23,813 nucleotides of DNA from a virus. The stretch spans positions 1 to 23,813 of the IMG/VR virus record IMGVR_UViG_3300034280_000394; one strand, 5' to 3'. Position numbers and translations under genes: made by a program. Positions 1 to 5,934 of the stretch are shown here, in pieces (positions within the stretch are counted from its first letter, which is position 1; each line of letters starts with the position of its first letter). The notes under the pieces are model-generated. The model saw nothing but the letters and a program-made list of their open reading frames with translations. It ran no database searches and was not told the origin of the DNA.

Positions 1-1
1 T

Positions 2-154
2 GGTTTAAACAAGATCAGCGCCCGTGAGCGTCAGATCGAGCGCGATGAAACAATGACGCGCGATGAAAAGTTTGAAGCCATGAATAAGCTCCGGGAGGTG
101 AGAGCAAGGCTCACCTCCCAGATTAGCGAAATCAATAAGAAGCTTGGACGGTAA
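2..154 (+). CDS. C-terminal end of a coiled-coil phage protein (partial)
   Basis: The frame is open from the window edge and gives about 50 residues before a TAA. It is rich in Arg, Glu and Lys and is predicted to be helical (ARERQIERDETMTRDEKF, then SEINKKLGR). This kind of ending, with a D-x-x-MT-x-D/EEK turn between two helices, is common at the C-terminus of large internal virion or polyvalent phage proteins, so that is my best guess. The only direct evidence is composition and the open frame. It converges on the integrase and their 3' ends overlap by 23 bases. A perfect 10-bp inverted repeat lies inside its last third. Confidence 0.6.
   Translation, partial: GLNKISARERQIERDETMTRDEKFEAMNKLREVRARLTSQISEINKKLGR
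93..119. repeat. Perfect 10-bp inverted repeat near a convergent gene junction
   Basis: GGGAGGTGAG (93-102) and CTCACCTCCC (110-119) are exact reverse complements separated by 7 bases. The hairpin lies in the end of the partial left gene, just before the 3' end of the integrase. It has no U-tract on either strand, so it is not a standard intrinsic terminator. It could slow convergent transcription or be a recombinase or att-related site next to int. The structure is certain; the role is not. Confidence 0.6.
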
Positions 155-965
155 CGGATGTCAGGTTACTGACGGCACTCTCTGCAAGTTTAGTGCTGTC
201 AGCCTGCTCCGCATAATAAGCCGCCATCCGAATGGATTTATGGCCAAGCATAGCGGCAATCTCACTAATGGGGCGTCCATTTTCCGCCAAGGAAGATGCG
301 ACCCCCTTTCTTATTCCATGAAACACCTTCTGAACGCCAAGGCGCTTTGACTCGCTTGCGAACAGCTTCCGGAAGTTGGAGTCACCCATCCTTTTAGTGC
401 CGGAAACAATGTAATCTTCGGGGCTTCGCTTCGGTGCAATGGCAGACAGAATGGCCTCAAGATCCGGGTGTACCTTGATCTTCATCTCTGTTTTTGTCTT
501 GCTCTGTGTGAGGGTGATGTATCCATCCGCGTAATCACACACACGCATTGCGAGGATATCACCTTCCCGCTGCCCGGTGTACCAAGCCAGTGCCACAGCA
601 ATTGAGATACGCTCGTCAGCTTCACTGATAAGCTTCCTTACTTCCTCGGGGTTCCATTTTTCATGGCCCTGAAGCTTGTTCTTCTTCATGTTGGCAACAG
701 GATTGGCTGCGATAAGATCCCGGTCAAGAGCATAGCCATACAGGATGGAAGCCACACGCAGCACAAGGTTTGCAGATCCCGGCCTATTAGACATCTCATC
801 CTTCATCTTGATGAAGTCAGAGCGGCGAAGCTTTGTTGCGTCCCGGTCCTTAAAGAAGTGCGAAAGATTCTTAGCCCCATAGGCATATCCCCGCCAAGAA
901 GCAACGCTCAGCTTCTTGTAGGCATCTGTGTTGCTATAGTCCTTAAACAGTTCGTCAAAAGTCAC
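132..965 (-). CDS. int: Tyrosine-family site-specific integrase
   Basis: This 277-residue tyrosine recombinase would catalyse integration and excision between attP and attB. The N-terminal ~100 residues resemble a SAM-like core-binding domain (VASWRGYAYGAKNLSHFF). The catalytic domain carries Arg-I in TGQREGD (R133), the HxxR box HGIRKG (H216, R219), the third basic box LGHKS (H242) and the nucleophile in AAYYAEQAD (Y250 or Y251). Length is normal for a compact phage integrase without a long arm-binding domain. The start is GTG at 965-963, overlapping the upstream stop as GTGA with a GAGGTG ribosome site just before, so translation is probably coupled. It is the last gene of the minus-strand early operon and overlaps the 3' end of the plus-strand gene at 2-154. 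No attP core could be identified. Confidence 0.95.
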   Translation of the reverse strand: MTFDELFKDYSNTDAYKKLSVASWRGYAYGAKNLSHFFKDRDATKLRRSDFIKMKDEMSNRPGSANLVLRVASILYGYALDRDLIAANPVANMKKNKLQGHEKWNPEEVRKLISEADERISIAVALAWYTGQREGDILAMRVCDYADGYITLTQSKTKTEMKIKVHPDLEAILSAIAPKRSPEDYIVSGTKRMGDSNFRKLFASESKRLGVQKVFHGIRKGVASSLAENGRPISEIAAMLGHKSIRMAAYYAEQADSTKLAESAVSNLTSVTVQASY

Positions 966-1414
966 TTCTTCACCTCACCCTTTTTCAAGGCCGCTTCAAA
1001 CTCGGCCTTCAGTTCAAAAAATCTTCCGCGAGCATCTTCGTTTGTTCTGAATTCAGAGCGGGACTGGACACCACAGACATCTCTGATGGCGGCAATAGCG
1101 CCAGATTGATCGCGGCTACCACTGTAACCATTATCAAAAAGCCAAGAAACGAAACGATCATTGCGGCACAAAAGACCAGCAATATCCACTGCCTTATCGC
1201 CATCTGTTTTTTCCTTTGGTTGGACCACCTCATCCTGATCGTTTAAACGCGCCAACACCATAACATACCTAGAGCCAAGAGGGTCAAGAATAAGATCCTT
1301 CGGCAAGTCATTGGGATGGATTGCCAGCTTAAGGATGTGACCATTCTTGTCCTGCGACATTGCTATCTTCACAACCTCGCATTGAATGGTGTTCCGTTCT
1401 GCCCAATCAGTCAT
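962..1414 (-). CDS. Small conserved phage protein upstream of int, unknown function
   Basis: A 150-residue acidic, soluble protein with no signal peptide or membrane segment. The N-terminal half (CEVVKIAMSQDKNGHILKL, IHPNDLP, RYVMVLARLNDQDEV) looks like a beta-rich fold. The C-terminal half (DNGYSGSRDQSGAIAAIRDV, SRSEFRTNEDARGRF) is helical and ends in a basic tail. I recall similar IHP-x-D-x-P proteins in alphaproteobacterial phages beside recombination genes but cannot name a function. Its stop overlaps the integrase GTG start and its own start overlaps the GcrA-like gene by 8 bases, so all three are in one transcript. A directionality factor or recombination accessory is possible from position only. 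Confidence 0.8.
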   Translation of the reverse strand: MTDWAERNTIQCEVVKIAMSQDKNGHILKLAIHPNDLPKDLILDPLGSRYVMVLARLNDQDEVVQPKEKTDGDKAVDIAGLLCRNDRFVSWLFDNGYSGSRDQSGAIAAIRDVCGVQSRSEFRTNEDARGRFFELKAEFEAALKKGEVKK

Positions 1415-1709
1415 GTTTCAAAACCCCGGTCTTGTACTTACCACTAGAGCCTACACTCGGAACCCAAGCGAGAGTGGGCTTAGATGGTACAATTGGCTTG
1501 TATCGCTCTTCTTCGGGAAGATCACTCTTGAACTTCTTCTTGATGATCTTCCTGTTCCAAGCCGCAAGCACTTGGTTCTTTGTGGCACCAAGCTCTTTGC
1601 CAATCTTGCCAAAGCTTTTCTTGTCCTCTTTCCTTAACTTCTTAAGCTTTGCAAGCTTATCCTCCGTCCAGAACGAAGGCTTTCTCTTGTTGCTATGCTG
1701 ATTGCCCAT
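1407..1709 (-). CDS. GcrA-like helix-turn-helix DNA-binding protein
   Basis: A 100-residue, very basic protein. Residues about 13-55 (FWTEDKLAKLKKL, then SFGKIGKELGATKNQVLAAW, then NRKIIKKK) match the pattern of the N-terminal helix-turn-helix of GcrA: W-[ST]-x-E, two short helices, then I-x-x-x-LG-x-[ST]-x-N-x-V. GcrA is a cell-cycle regulator that works with sigma70 at GANTC-methylated promoters in alphaproteobacteria. The C-terminal part is unlike GcrA, so this is a GcrA-type domain rather than an orthologue. Start ATG 1709 has a GGAAGAAGG-type ribosome site. Its place in the int operon suggests a phage transcription regulator or an excisionase-like factor; both are inference. Confidence 0.75.
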   Translation of the reverse strand: MGNQHSNKRKPSFWTEDKLAKLKKLRKEDKKSFGKIGKELGATKNQVLAAWNRKIIKKKFKSDLPEEERYKPIVPSKPTLAWVPSVGSSGKYKTGVLKHD

Positions 1710-1866
1710 CCTTCTTCCTTTCCCGCTCCTGCCGGAAGAATTCGTCCAGTTGGGTTCTTAATTCATCAGGCATGTAAAAGTCGAGCATAAGTGGGATCTC
1801 AACCGTTAAAACCATCACAGGTTGGAGGTCTTCGTTCATATGAGTGCCGTAGTCAATGATTTTCAT
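1693..1866 (-). CDS. 57-residue protein of unknown function
   Basis: A short gene, ATG 1866 to TAG at 1693. It begins MKIIDYGTHMNEDLQPVMVL and ends DEFFRQERERKKDGQSA: a beta-like start, a central hydrophobic patch (EIPLMLDFYMP) and a charged helical end. Its ATG overlaps the stop of the upstream gene (TAATG) and its 3' end overlaps the GcrA-like gene by 17 bases. This tiling fits a real coupled cistron and it fills an otherwise empty gap. Codons 5-9 carry one exact copy of the dispersed ACGGCACTC motif. No family recognised. Confidence 0.7.
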   Translation of the reverse strand: MKIIDYGTHMNEDLQPVMVLTVEIPLMLDFYMPDELRTQLDEFFRQERERKKDGQSA

Positions 1867-2102
1867 TATGACCTCTTCGGTTGGCGCTTACGGTTCTCGG
1901 TTTTGGGTATAACGCGCGTCTTGACGTTCTCAAGAGACCCGGTGCGTGGAGCGTTTACATGGTCCACTTCCTTGCCGTCACCCTTGCTCACACGGCCATC
2001 CTTCTCAGCATCAGCACGGGCGGCGTTTCGCTGAGCCCTGCGCTTCTTTTGCTCTGGCTTGGCGTGGTATGAGTCGTATTCTTTTTTGTAATCTCTTACC
2101 AT
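1866..2102 (-). CDS. Small basic HNH-like phage protein
   Basis: A 78-residue, very basic protein. The pattern RAQRNAARADAEKDGRVSKG followed by DGKEVDHVN and a later GSLENVKTR is shared by a common family of small phage proteins often annotated as HNH nuclease-like. The D-H-x-N corresponds to the first half of an HNH motif, and no second metal-binding His is obvious. It may therefore be a degenerate nuclease or a DNA-binding protein. It overlaps the HD-domain gene by 7 bases upstream and touches the 57-residue gene downstream. Confidence 0.75.
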   Translation of the reverse strand: MVRDYKKEYDSYHAKPEQKKRRAQRNAARADAEKDGRVSKGDGKEVDHVNAPRTGSLENVKTRVIPKTENRKRQPKRS

Positions 2103-2629
2103 GACATCTTCCTGTTCATCTCTTCGTATTGCTGGTCAAGTTCTTCCCACAATTCAACAAACTCATTCGGCTCCCACAGGGCAAACTTAAAATAAATGTA
2201 TTCTTTTAAGTACATAGACATCCATCGTTCGCCATGCTCGATTGACCTAGCTTGATTGTGCCGACGATCACAAAGCTTGACCAGAGTGGCGTCTGGGTTT
2301 CGACGGATCAGGTGATATGTGTGGAGGTGCCGCTCCATACGATTCTTGCCCTCCTTATCCGTCAAGCAATAAACGATACTTCCGACATCCCACCCAAATC
2401 GCTCGGTGATTTCTTCTTCTGAAGTTGTTGTGTCTTCAACAACGTCATGGAGCCATGCGGCAGCAACAACCCTGTCAATAGGGGAATAGTTCAACCCATC
2501 GTCGTAGTGTTTCTGAACGTGCTCGACCACATTTTTGAGGTGATCTCCAATCTTTAAACAGCCGTGATCTTGCTGCCCATGCCGCTCAAGCGCGAAGGCC
2601 ATAGCCGCCGAGTAGTCAATCTTCTTCAT
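2096..2629 (-). CDS. HD-domain phosphohydrolase, (p)ppGpp hydrolase (MESH1/SpoT)-like
   Basis: A 177-residue single-domain HD protein. The metal ligands of the HD superfamily are visible: H30 in KIGDHLKNV, H61-D62 in AAAWLHDVVEDT and D121 in LVKLCDRRHN. The HDVVEDT box followed by a late V-K-L-x-D-x-x-x-N is typical of RelA/SpoT hydrolase and MESH1 domains, which remove the 3' pyrophosphate of ppGpp or act on related nucleotides. No synthetase or TGS domain is present. The start has a strong AAGGAGG site. Within the early operon it could lower the host stringent response during infection; that is inference. Another nucleotide-phosphohydrolase specificity cannot be excluded. Confidence 0.8.
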   Translation of the reverse strand: MKKIDYSAAMAFALERHGQQDHGCLKIGDHLKNVVEHVQKHYDDGLNYSPIDRVVAAAWLHDVVEDTTTSEEEITERFGWDVGSIVYCLTDKEGKNRMERHLHTYHLIRRNPDATLVKLCDRRHNQARSIEHGERWMSMYLKEYIYFKFALWEPNEFVELWEELDQQYEEMNRKMSW

Positions 2630-2981
2630 TATACCCTCCTTTTATCTCTGCGAGAATTGATAAAGCATCAATGCCATGCAAGTCAAGAAATAATTTCTCT
2701 GAACCAAAAATGTGCAACTCTTCGTGGTGAACCCTGCAAAGAGGTATGGTGAAGTCATCACCGTTTTTAATTGCGGCACCATGAGGGTGCCCTACACTTC
2801 TCAGGTGATGCGGGTCCGACGGCAGCTTACCACATATAACACACGGCATTCCCCTTACTTTTGAGAGATGACTTTGAGACCTAAGCCTGTGTCTTTTAAC
2901 GTTACTTCTTAAGAACTCTTCCGGGTCGCCACCCAACAGGGATATTTTCGATCTTTTTGATTTGCTTGTTTTTTTCGCCAT
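2616..2981 (-). CDS. HNH nuclease-like protein with zinc site (DUF968/Rap-type)
   Basis: A 121-residue protein with a basic N-terminus, then a treble-clef zinc/HNH core: MPCVICGKLPSDPHHLRS followed by FTIPLCRVHHEELH. The CxxC, DPHH and C-x-x-HH-x-x-x-H pattern matches small phage HNH proteins of the DUF968/Rap kind. In lambdoid phages these act near recombination functions as Holliday-junction-related nucleases. The last 30 residues form a helix. The first 80 bases of the gene are shared, in another frame, with the 3' end of the GIY-YIG gene. Translation into the HD gene is coupled by a 14-base overlap. Confidence 0.8.
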   Translation of the reverse strand: MAKKTSKSKRSKISLLGGDPEEFLRSNVKRHRLRSQSHLSKVRGMPCVICGKLPSDPHHLRSVGHPHGAAIKNGDDFTIPLCRVHHEELHIFGSEKLFLDLHGIDALSILAEIKGGYNEED

Positions 2982-3492
2982 TCGTAATCCACTTCATTTG
3001 AGAACGAATATCGCTCATCTTTGAAGAAAAAGAAGGGGAGAATTTTTTATTTCTTTGCGTTAATTTATGCTTTTCCCTATTTTTGGGATCTTGAAAATAC
3101 TTGACCCTAGCAGCCCTCATCTTCTCTTTTGTCTCGGCAGAATGATTCTTTCCAAGCATGTAAACGTTACCTGCCTTGAGTTCTTTGTTTCTTCTTCGCT
3201 GGGATTCATTCATCTTTCTTCCCGGCGTTCCGTCCCCACCATCCGTCATATTTGAAATAGGGATACCCATATCTCTAAGGTTTTTTATGATCCTTATCTC
3301 CTCATCTTTTGCCTCGTTATGGGTGCTGAACACAAAACGCATAACTCGTACGTTCTCTTCGCCGTACTTTTGCAAAATCCTACAATGAATTTCGTTATGG
3401 GGTCTCTTCAGTGAGAAGGCCCGATTCTTGAGTCCTTTACCCACATAAAATGGTCTGCCGTTTGGCTTGAAATGAATATAAACGTACCACAT
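2902..3492 (-). CDS. GIY-YIG homing endonuclease
   Basis: About 196 residues from ATG 3492. The N-terminus is a GIY-YIG nuclease domain: MWYVYIHFKPNGRPFYVGKG supplies the VYI and YVGKG strands, followed by an Arg-rich helix and the acidic EEIRIIKNL region. The middle has repeated short basic DNA-binding motifs (GKNHSAETKEKMRAARVKYF, SPSFSSKMSD). The C-terminus WITNGEKNKQIKK plus VGWRPGR is a motif I know from phage-borne GIY-YIG and HNH endonucleases. A TTG at 3537 in the same frame would add 15 residues, but the GIY-YIG domain starts at the ATG. The gene is more AT-rich than its neighbours and overlaps the following HNH gene by 80 bases, both consistent with late insertion. Confidence 0.88.
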   Translation of the reverse strand: MWYVYIHFKPNGRPFYVGKGLKNRAFSLKRPHNEIHCRILQKYGEENVRVMRFVFSTHNEAKDEEIRIIKNLRDMGIPISNMTDGGDGTPGRKMNESQRRRNKELKAGNVYMLGKNHSAETKEKMRAARVKYFQDPKNREKHKLTQRNKKFSPSFSSKMSDIRSQMKWITNGEKNKQIKKIENIPVGWRPGRVLKK

Positions 3493-3560
3493 ACGCCAAC
3501 AATAGCAAATTGTTCCTTGACTTAGAAGCCCGGTCAATAAACATTCTTACAAATGCAACA

Positions 3561-3581
3561 GCCGTGGCTACGAACCACGGC
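3561..3581 (-). terminator. Hairpin after the PD-(D/E)XK gene, possible weak terminator
   Basis: GCCGTGG (3561-3567) pairs exactly with CCACGGC (3575-3581) across a 7-base loop. It lies 26 bases past the stop of the minus-strand nuclease gene and upstream of the GIY-YIG gene. On the minus strand only a loose T-rich stretch follows, so it may be a weak terminator, a 3' end stabiliser or the border of the inserted GIY-YIG cassette. Confidence 0.4.
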
Positions 3582-3606
3582 CATATGCTTCTTGCTTCTC
3601 AGGCGA

Positions 3607-4086
3607 TTAGAGCGAGGCAATTACCTTGGCCTTACTCACATCAATGTAGGCATTTAAACGCTCAGCGATCCCGCCATTCACAGTTGCTTGTGTCTTCGTC
3701 ATTTCATATTCTGGCTCAATCAACCAGCCATCCTTGTATGAGAAGATCGGCACGATAAACAGCATCTTATCGGGTACAAGGTAAAGGAAACCACGGAAAT
3801 CGACACCTAGCCTCCTACAAAGAGCAACACAACGATCCAGCTTGTGCGCTGTGACAAGCCATTGGTGCTGATACTTCGAGGCAAGTTCATCCGCAGTCAT
3901 GTTGCGGCACTTGACCTCAACACCAGAGATGATTGTGCCGTCCCTTGTGATGAACCCGTCTATGTCAGCCGGGGTATCTTTCGGGGTTTCAATAAATTCA
4001 AAACCCGGGAAACTCTGGAGGAACAGACTTATCGCTTCCCTCTCTTGGGCTAGAGTTTCCAGCCCTTTCGGTGTTAGGATGTCCAT
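3607..4086 (-). CDS. PD-(D/E)XK superfamily nuclease
   Basis: A 159-residue protein. The core PADIDGFITRDGTIISGVEV followed by KCRN gives an Asp (D41 or D43), then E57-x-K59 on the next strand, the signature of PD-(D/E)XK nucleases. The rest is alpha/beta (LVTAHKLDRCVALCRRLG, FRGFLYLVPDK), as in small single-domain phage nucleases resembling VRR-NUC or resolvase types. It follows, with an 89-base overlap, a small conserved protein gene and precedes the hairpin at 3561. A role in recombination or host DNA degradation is possible; the specific substrate is not readable from sequence. Confidence 0.75.
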   Translation of the reverse strand: MDILTPKGLETLAQEREAISLFLQSFPGFEFIETPKDTPADIDGFITRDGTIISGVEVKCRNMTADELASKYQHQWLVTAHKLDRCVALCRRLGVDFRGFLYLVPDKMLFIVPIFSYKDGWLIEPEYEMTKTQATVNGGIAERLNAYIDVSKAKVIASL

Positions 4087-4222
4087 ATTTCTCCAGTTCC
4101 TTTTCTATAACAAATCTCATCCCAAGCATGGCAAACGAAATCAAAGCCTCTTTATCAAAGAGGAACTTGTAATCTGCGCTACCATCTTCATTCTCAATAA
4201 CTTCGCAAATATCTATTTTCAT
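3998..4222 (-). CDS. Small conserved phage protein, overlapping the nuclease start
   Basis: 74 residues. The N-terminus MKIDICEVIENEDGSADYKF and FDKEALISFAMLGMRFVIEK resemble small phage proteins with a beta-hairpin, an acidic DEEA-like turn and an amphipathic helix; no function is known to me. The last ~28 residues are polar and low-complexity and are encoded by the same DNA as the start of the PD-(D/E)XK gene in another frame. The start overlaps the methyltransferase stop as ATGA, which supports translation. Confidence 0.7.
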   Translation of the reverse strand: MKIDICEVIENEDGSADYKFLFDKEALISFAMLGMRFVIEKELEKYGHPNTERAGNSSPREGSDKSVPPEFPGF

Positions 4223-4803
4223 AGGTATAGCCTCGCCAGAGTGGAACCAACCTGCTTCACATCGGTGTAGAGATTCGACGCCCAGTTATACCACGGCACT
4301 CTCTTCTCGGGGCCAAAGTAGTCGTGGATGAAGACAGCGGCGTCACGCTTCTTTGCCTTCGCATGGATCGTAGCCAGCACTGCACCCCGGCAGATCCCAT
4401 CCACGAAATAGATGTCTGAGTTCCAGATGTCTGGGCAAAAAATATCGCTTGTTGGATCGATGTAAGTGCTTGCAAAACAAGGGTTTTCTTCATATGGAAC
4501 CCCGTAACCATAAAACCGAATATCAATCGGCTGGTTCTCAAAGGTGGGAGGATTGAAGCGGTATGAAAAATTCTCGCAGCATTCGCGCGAGTATTCATCC
4601 CCGATTACAATCTCTTCACTTACCTTGTTATACCATTCCTCGTTATGCTCAATGGACACAAGCCTGCCTGTATGGAAATGCTTGACGAACATACAAGTTG
4701 AGCCGCCCGATCCCCATTCTGTCATCTGGGATTCGGGGTTCTTGTTCGCAAGGAACTGCTCGAAGAAGGTGATTTCATCTGCATCAAGTCGTGGAGGTAG
4801 CAT
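4219..4803 (-). CDS. Class I SAM-dependent methyltransferase-like protein
   Basis: A 194-residue protein with a Rossmann-type SAM-binding start: MTEWGSGGSTCMF (motif I, E-x-G-x-G-x-[ST]) followed by RLVSIEHNEEWY, where the acidic residue after strand 2 would bind the ribose. A later strand SDIYFVDGICRGAVL and the HDY in AAVFIHDYFG are in the usual motif IV-V positions. It does not carry the [DN]PP[YF] box of adenine DNA methylases or the PC motif of cytosine-5 enzymes. A small-molecule, sugar or protein methyltransferase is therefore more likely than a standard DNA methylase. The TGTAAAC motif lies directly before its ATG. The substrate is unknown. Confidence 0.7.
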   Translation of the reverse strand: MLPPRLDADEITFFEQFLANKNPESQMTEWGSGGSTCMFVKHFHTGRLVSIEHNEEWYNKVSEEIVIGDEYSRECCENFSYRFNPPTFENQPIDIRFYGYGVPYEENPCFASTYIDPTSDIFCPDIWNSDIYFVDGICRGAVLATIHAKAKKRDAAVFIHDYFGPEKRVPWYNWASNLYTDVKQVGSTLARLYL

Positions 4804-4805
4804 GT

Positions 4806-5024
4806 TTACACCGCATCAATTGTGAATGTCTGACCCGGCACAACATTGAGTGCCGTGTCGATGATTTTATTATTTCCACGATAACTTCTTACGCGGATCT
4901 TCGTGACGCCCTTTGGCACCACAAAGGTGGCGGCGGGCTTCCGATATGCCGCCTCAGATCGACCTATCATAAATGGTGTGAAGGCCAATGCTGCTATGGC
5001 AGCAAACGCAGATCTCTTGTTCAT
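4806..5024 (-). CDS. Small exported protein with cleavable signal peptide
   Basis: 72 residues. The first ~26 residues form a classic Sec signal peptide: MNKR, a hydrophobic run SAFAAIAALAFTPFMIG, then a cleavage site near SEA/A. The mature part, about 45 residues, is beta-rich (TFVVPKGVTKIRVRSYRG, VVPGQTFTI), resembling the glycine-poor half of F-x-VP-x-GVTKIRV repeats of surface-exposed or tail-fibre-like domains. An exported protein in the early operon next to a methyltransferase could act in the periplasm, for example in superinfection exclusion; that is speculation from location. Start overlaps the upstream stop (ATGA). One exact copy of the GAGTGCCGT motif lies inside. Confidence 0.72.
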   Translation of the reverse strand: MNKRSAFAAIAALAFTPFMIGRSEAAYRKPAATFVVPKGVTKIRVRSYRGNNKIIDTALNVVPGQTFTIDAV

Positions 5025-5254
5025 TTCCTTTTTGCTTTCTCTTCAATCCATAACCCGGTCCAATCAGTTTTTCCATCCTTCGGACCTTTCCAAGGATTAC
5101 CAAATTCCTTCGGGTGTGGCAATAACTCTTTTTCAGTTTGTAGGGCATCACGCACAGCCGCGCGTTCGCGACTATGCTCTTGCTGTTTAAATTCTTTCTC
5201 GGTTTCGGCTGTGGTGATCCCGGTTATGGGATGTTTCTTTCTGGATCTCGACAT
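5021..5254 (-). CDS. Small conserved basic phage protein (MSRSRKKHPITGITTA type)
   Basis: 77 residues. The opening MSRSRKKHPITGITTAETEK is a recurrent signature of small phage proteins of unknown function; Arg/Lys/Glu-rich helices and a Pro/Trp-rich end (NPWKGPKDGKTDWTGLW) follow. No catalytic motif is visible. The ribosome site GGAGG sits 6 bases before ATG 5254, immediately after the U-tract of a terminator-like hairpin (5264-5296), so its expression may depend on readthrough of that hairpin. Confidence 0.75.
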   Translation of the reverse strand: MSRSRKKHPITGITTAETEKEFKQQEHSRERAAVRDALQTEKELLPHPKEFGNPWKGPKDGKTDWTGLWIEEKAKRK

Positions 5255-5263
5255 GTGACCTCC

Positions 5264-5296
5264 AAAAGAAAACCCCGGCTCACGTTGTTGCCGGGG
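5264..5296 (-). terminator. Intrinsic terminator or attenuator directly before a ribosome site
   Basis: Read on the minus strand, a 7-bp GC stem CCCCGGC/GCCGGGG (5290-5296 with 5273-5279) with a 10-base loop is followed at once by TTTTCTTTT (5272-5264), a textbook rho-independent terminator. The GGAGG ribosome site of the gene at 5021-5254 begins at the next base. It could end the transcript of the upstream genes, attenuate the downstream ones, or occlude the ribosome site. Confidence 0.75.
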
Positions 5297-5416
5297 CAGC
5301 GCTCACATTGCGGGTTTTGAAAAGCTATTCCCTACCACAGTCCAGCTTCTTTACCAGTGAGTCGAAAGGGTCGCCAGTCGCGGGAAAAGGAGGGAAACCC
5401 CACTGGCCCTACCTTT

Positions 5417-5632
5417 CTAAAGGGTAGCTACCTCAACAGCATGGATCTCATCTTCAGTTACAAGATGGCGGGTGATTACCATGTTATTATATGGGTCTGC
5501 CACCGAAACAAAATACGCAAGAGCATTGTCAAGGAAAGTCACCTCTCCAGTCACCTTGCCAACCGGATGACACTTTTTCCCAGTCGGGTCAAGAACAACA
5601 AGATGACCGTTTTTGAATTTATGCTTAGACAC
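5417..5632 (-). CDS. 71-residue protein of unknown function
   Basis: A short protein, MSKHKFKNGHLVVLDPTGKK at the start, then VGKVTGEVTFLD and ITRHLVTEDEIHAVEV. The pattern of short beta strands and turns suggests a small SH3-like or OB-like barrel. It has a good AGGAGAG ribosome site 2-8 bases before ATG 5632. It sits between the SSB-like gene and a 160-base stretch that contains the terminator at 5264-5296 but no convincing gene. No family recognised. Confidence 0.7.
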   Translation of the reverse strand: MSKHKFKNGHLVVLDPTGKKCHPVGKVTGEVTFLDNALAYFVSVADPYNNMVITRHLVTEDEIHAVEVATL

Positions 5633-5667
5633 ATTTCTCTCCTATATTACCTTGTCGAGGATATGTA

Positions 5668-5691
5668 GAGACCCCGTTAAAACGGGATCTC
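5668..5691 (-). terminator. Hairpin spanning the stop codon of the SSB-like gene
   Basis: The sequence reads GAGA-C-CCCGTT-AA-AACGGG-A-TCTC on the plus strand, an almost perfect inverted repeat. The TAA stop of the SSB-like gene lies at its loop. No T-run follows on the minus strand. It may be a 3' processing or stability hairpin that lets the abundant SSB-like product be expressed above the genes downstream. Confidence 0.45.
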
Positions 5692-5934
5692 GTCCTCAAG
5701 TTCCAACTTTGGTGCCGGGGCGCGGGTCTGCTCACGCGGAGCATCCTTCAGCCTTACAGAGCCCGAGAGAAACTTTTCCCCGCCACTCTTCGGCTGGGTG
5801 GACCAAGCATTGATCCAGAACTCGCGTCCGTTCTCGTCTGTGAAGGTGCCGTTGAAGTCGGCATCCTGCTTGCCTTCACGCTTCTTCGTGTTGCGGAACA
5901 GTGTAAACCTGTTCTTGTTGTCGTATTCAGCCAT
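5677..5934 (-). CDS. SSB-like protein with acidic DEIPF C-terminal tip
   Basis: 85 residues from ATG 5934, chosen because AAGGAGAT lies 5 bases before it; an upstream in-frame start would add 12 residues. The core (NRFTLFRNTKKREGKQDADF, then GTFTDENGREFWINAWSTQP, then GGEKFLSGSVRLK) is a small five-strand pattern seen in phage OB-fold-like single-strand-binding proteins. A Pro/Ala/Arg linker leads to the tail LELEDEIPF. The final D-E-I-P-F is the partner-binding tip of bacterial SSB, which recruits recombination and replication enzymes. It lies just downstream of ERF, which would act on the same ssDNA. Confidence 0.75.
   Translation of the reverse strand: MAEYDNKNRFTLFRNTKKREGKQDADFNGTFTDENGREFWINAWSTQPKSGGEKFLSGSVRLKDAPREQTRAPAPKLELEDEIPF

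Noticed and set aside
4219-4803. DNA adenine or cytosine methylase
   Set aside because: The SAM motif I is present, but neither [DN]PP[YF] nor the cytosine-5 PC motif is found, so DNA methylation is not claimed.
5323-5395. 23-residue minus frame, VGFPSFSRDWRPFRLTGKEA...
   Set aside because: Short, GTG start only, no family; kept as non-coding leader of the terminator region.
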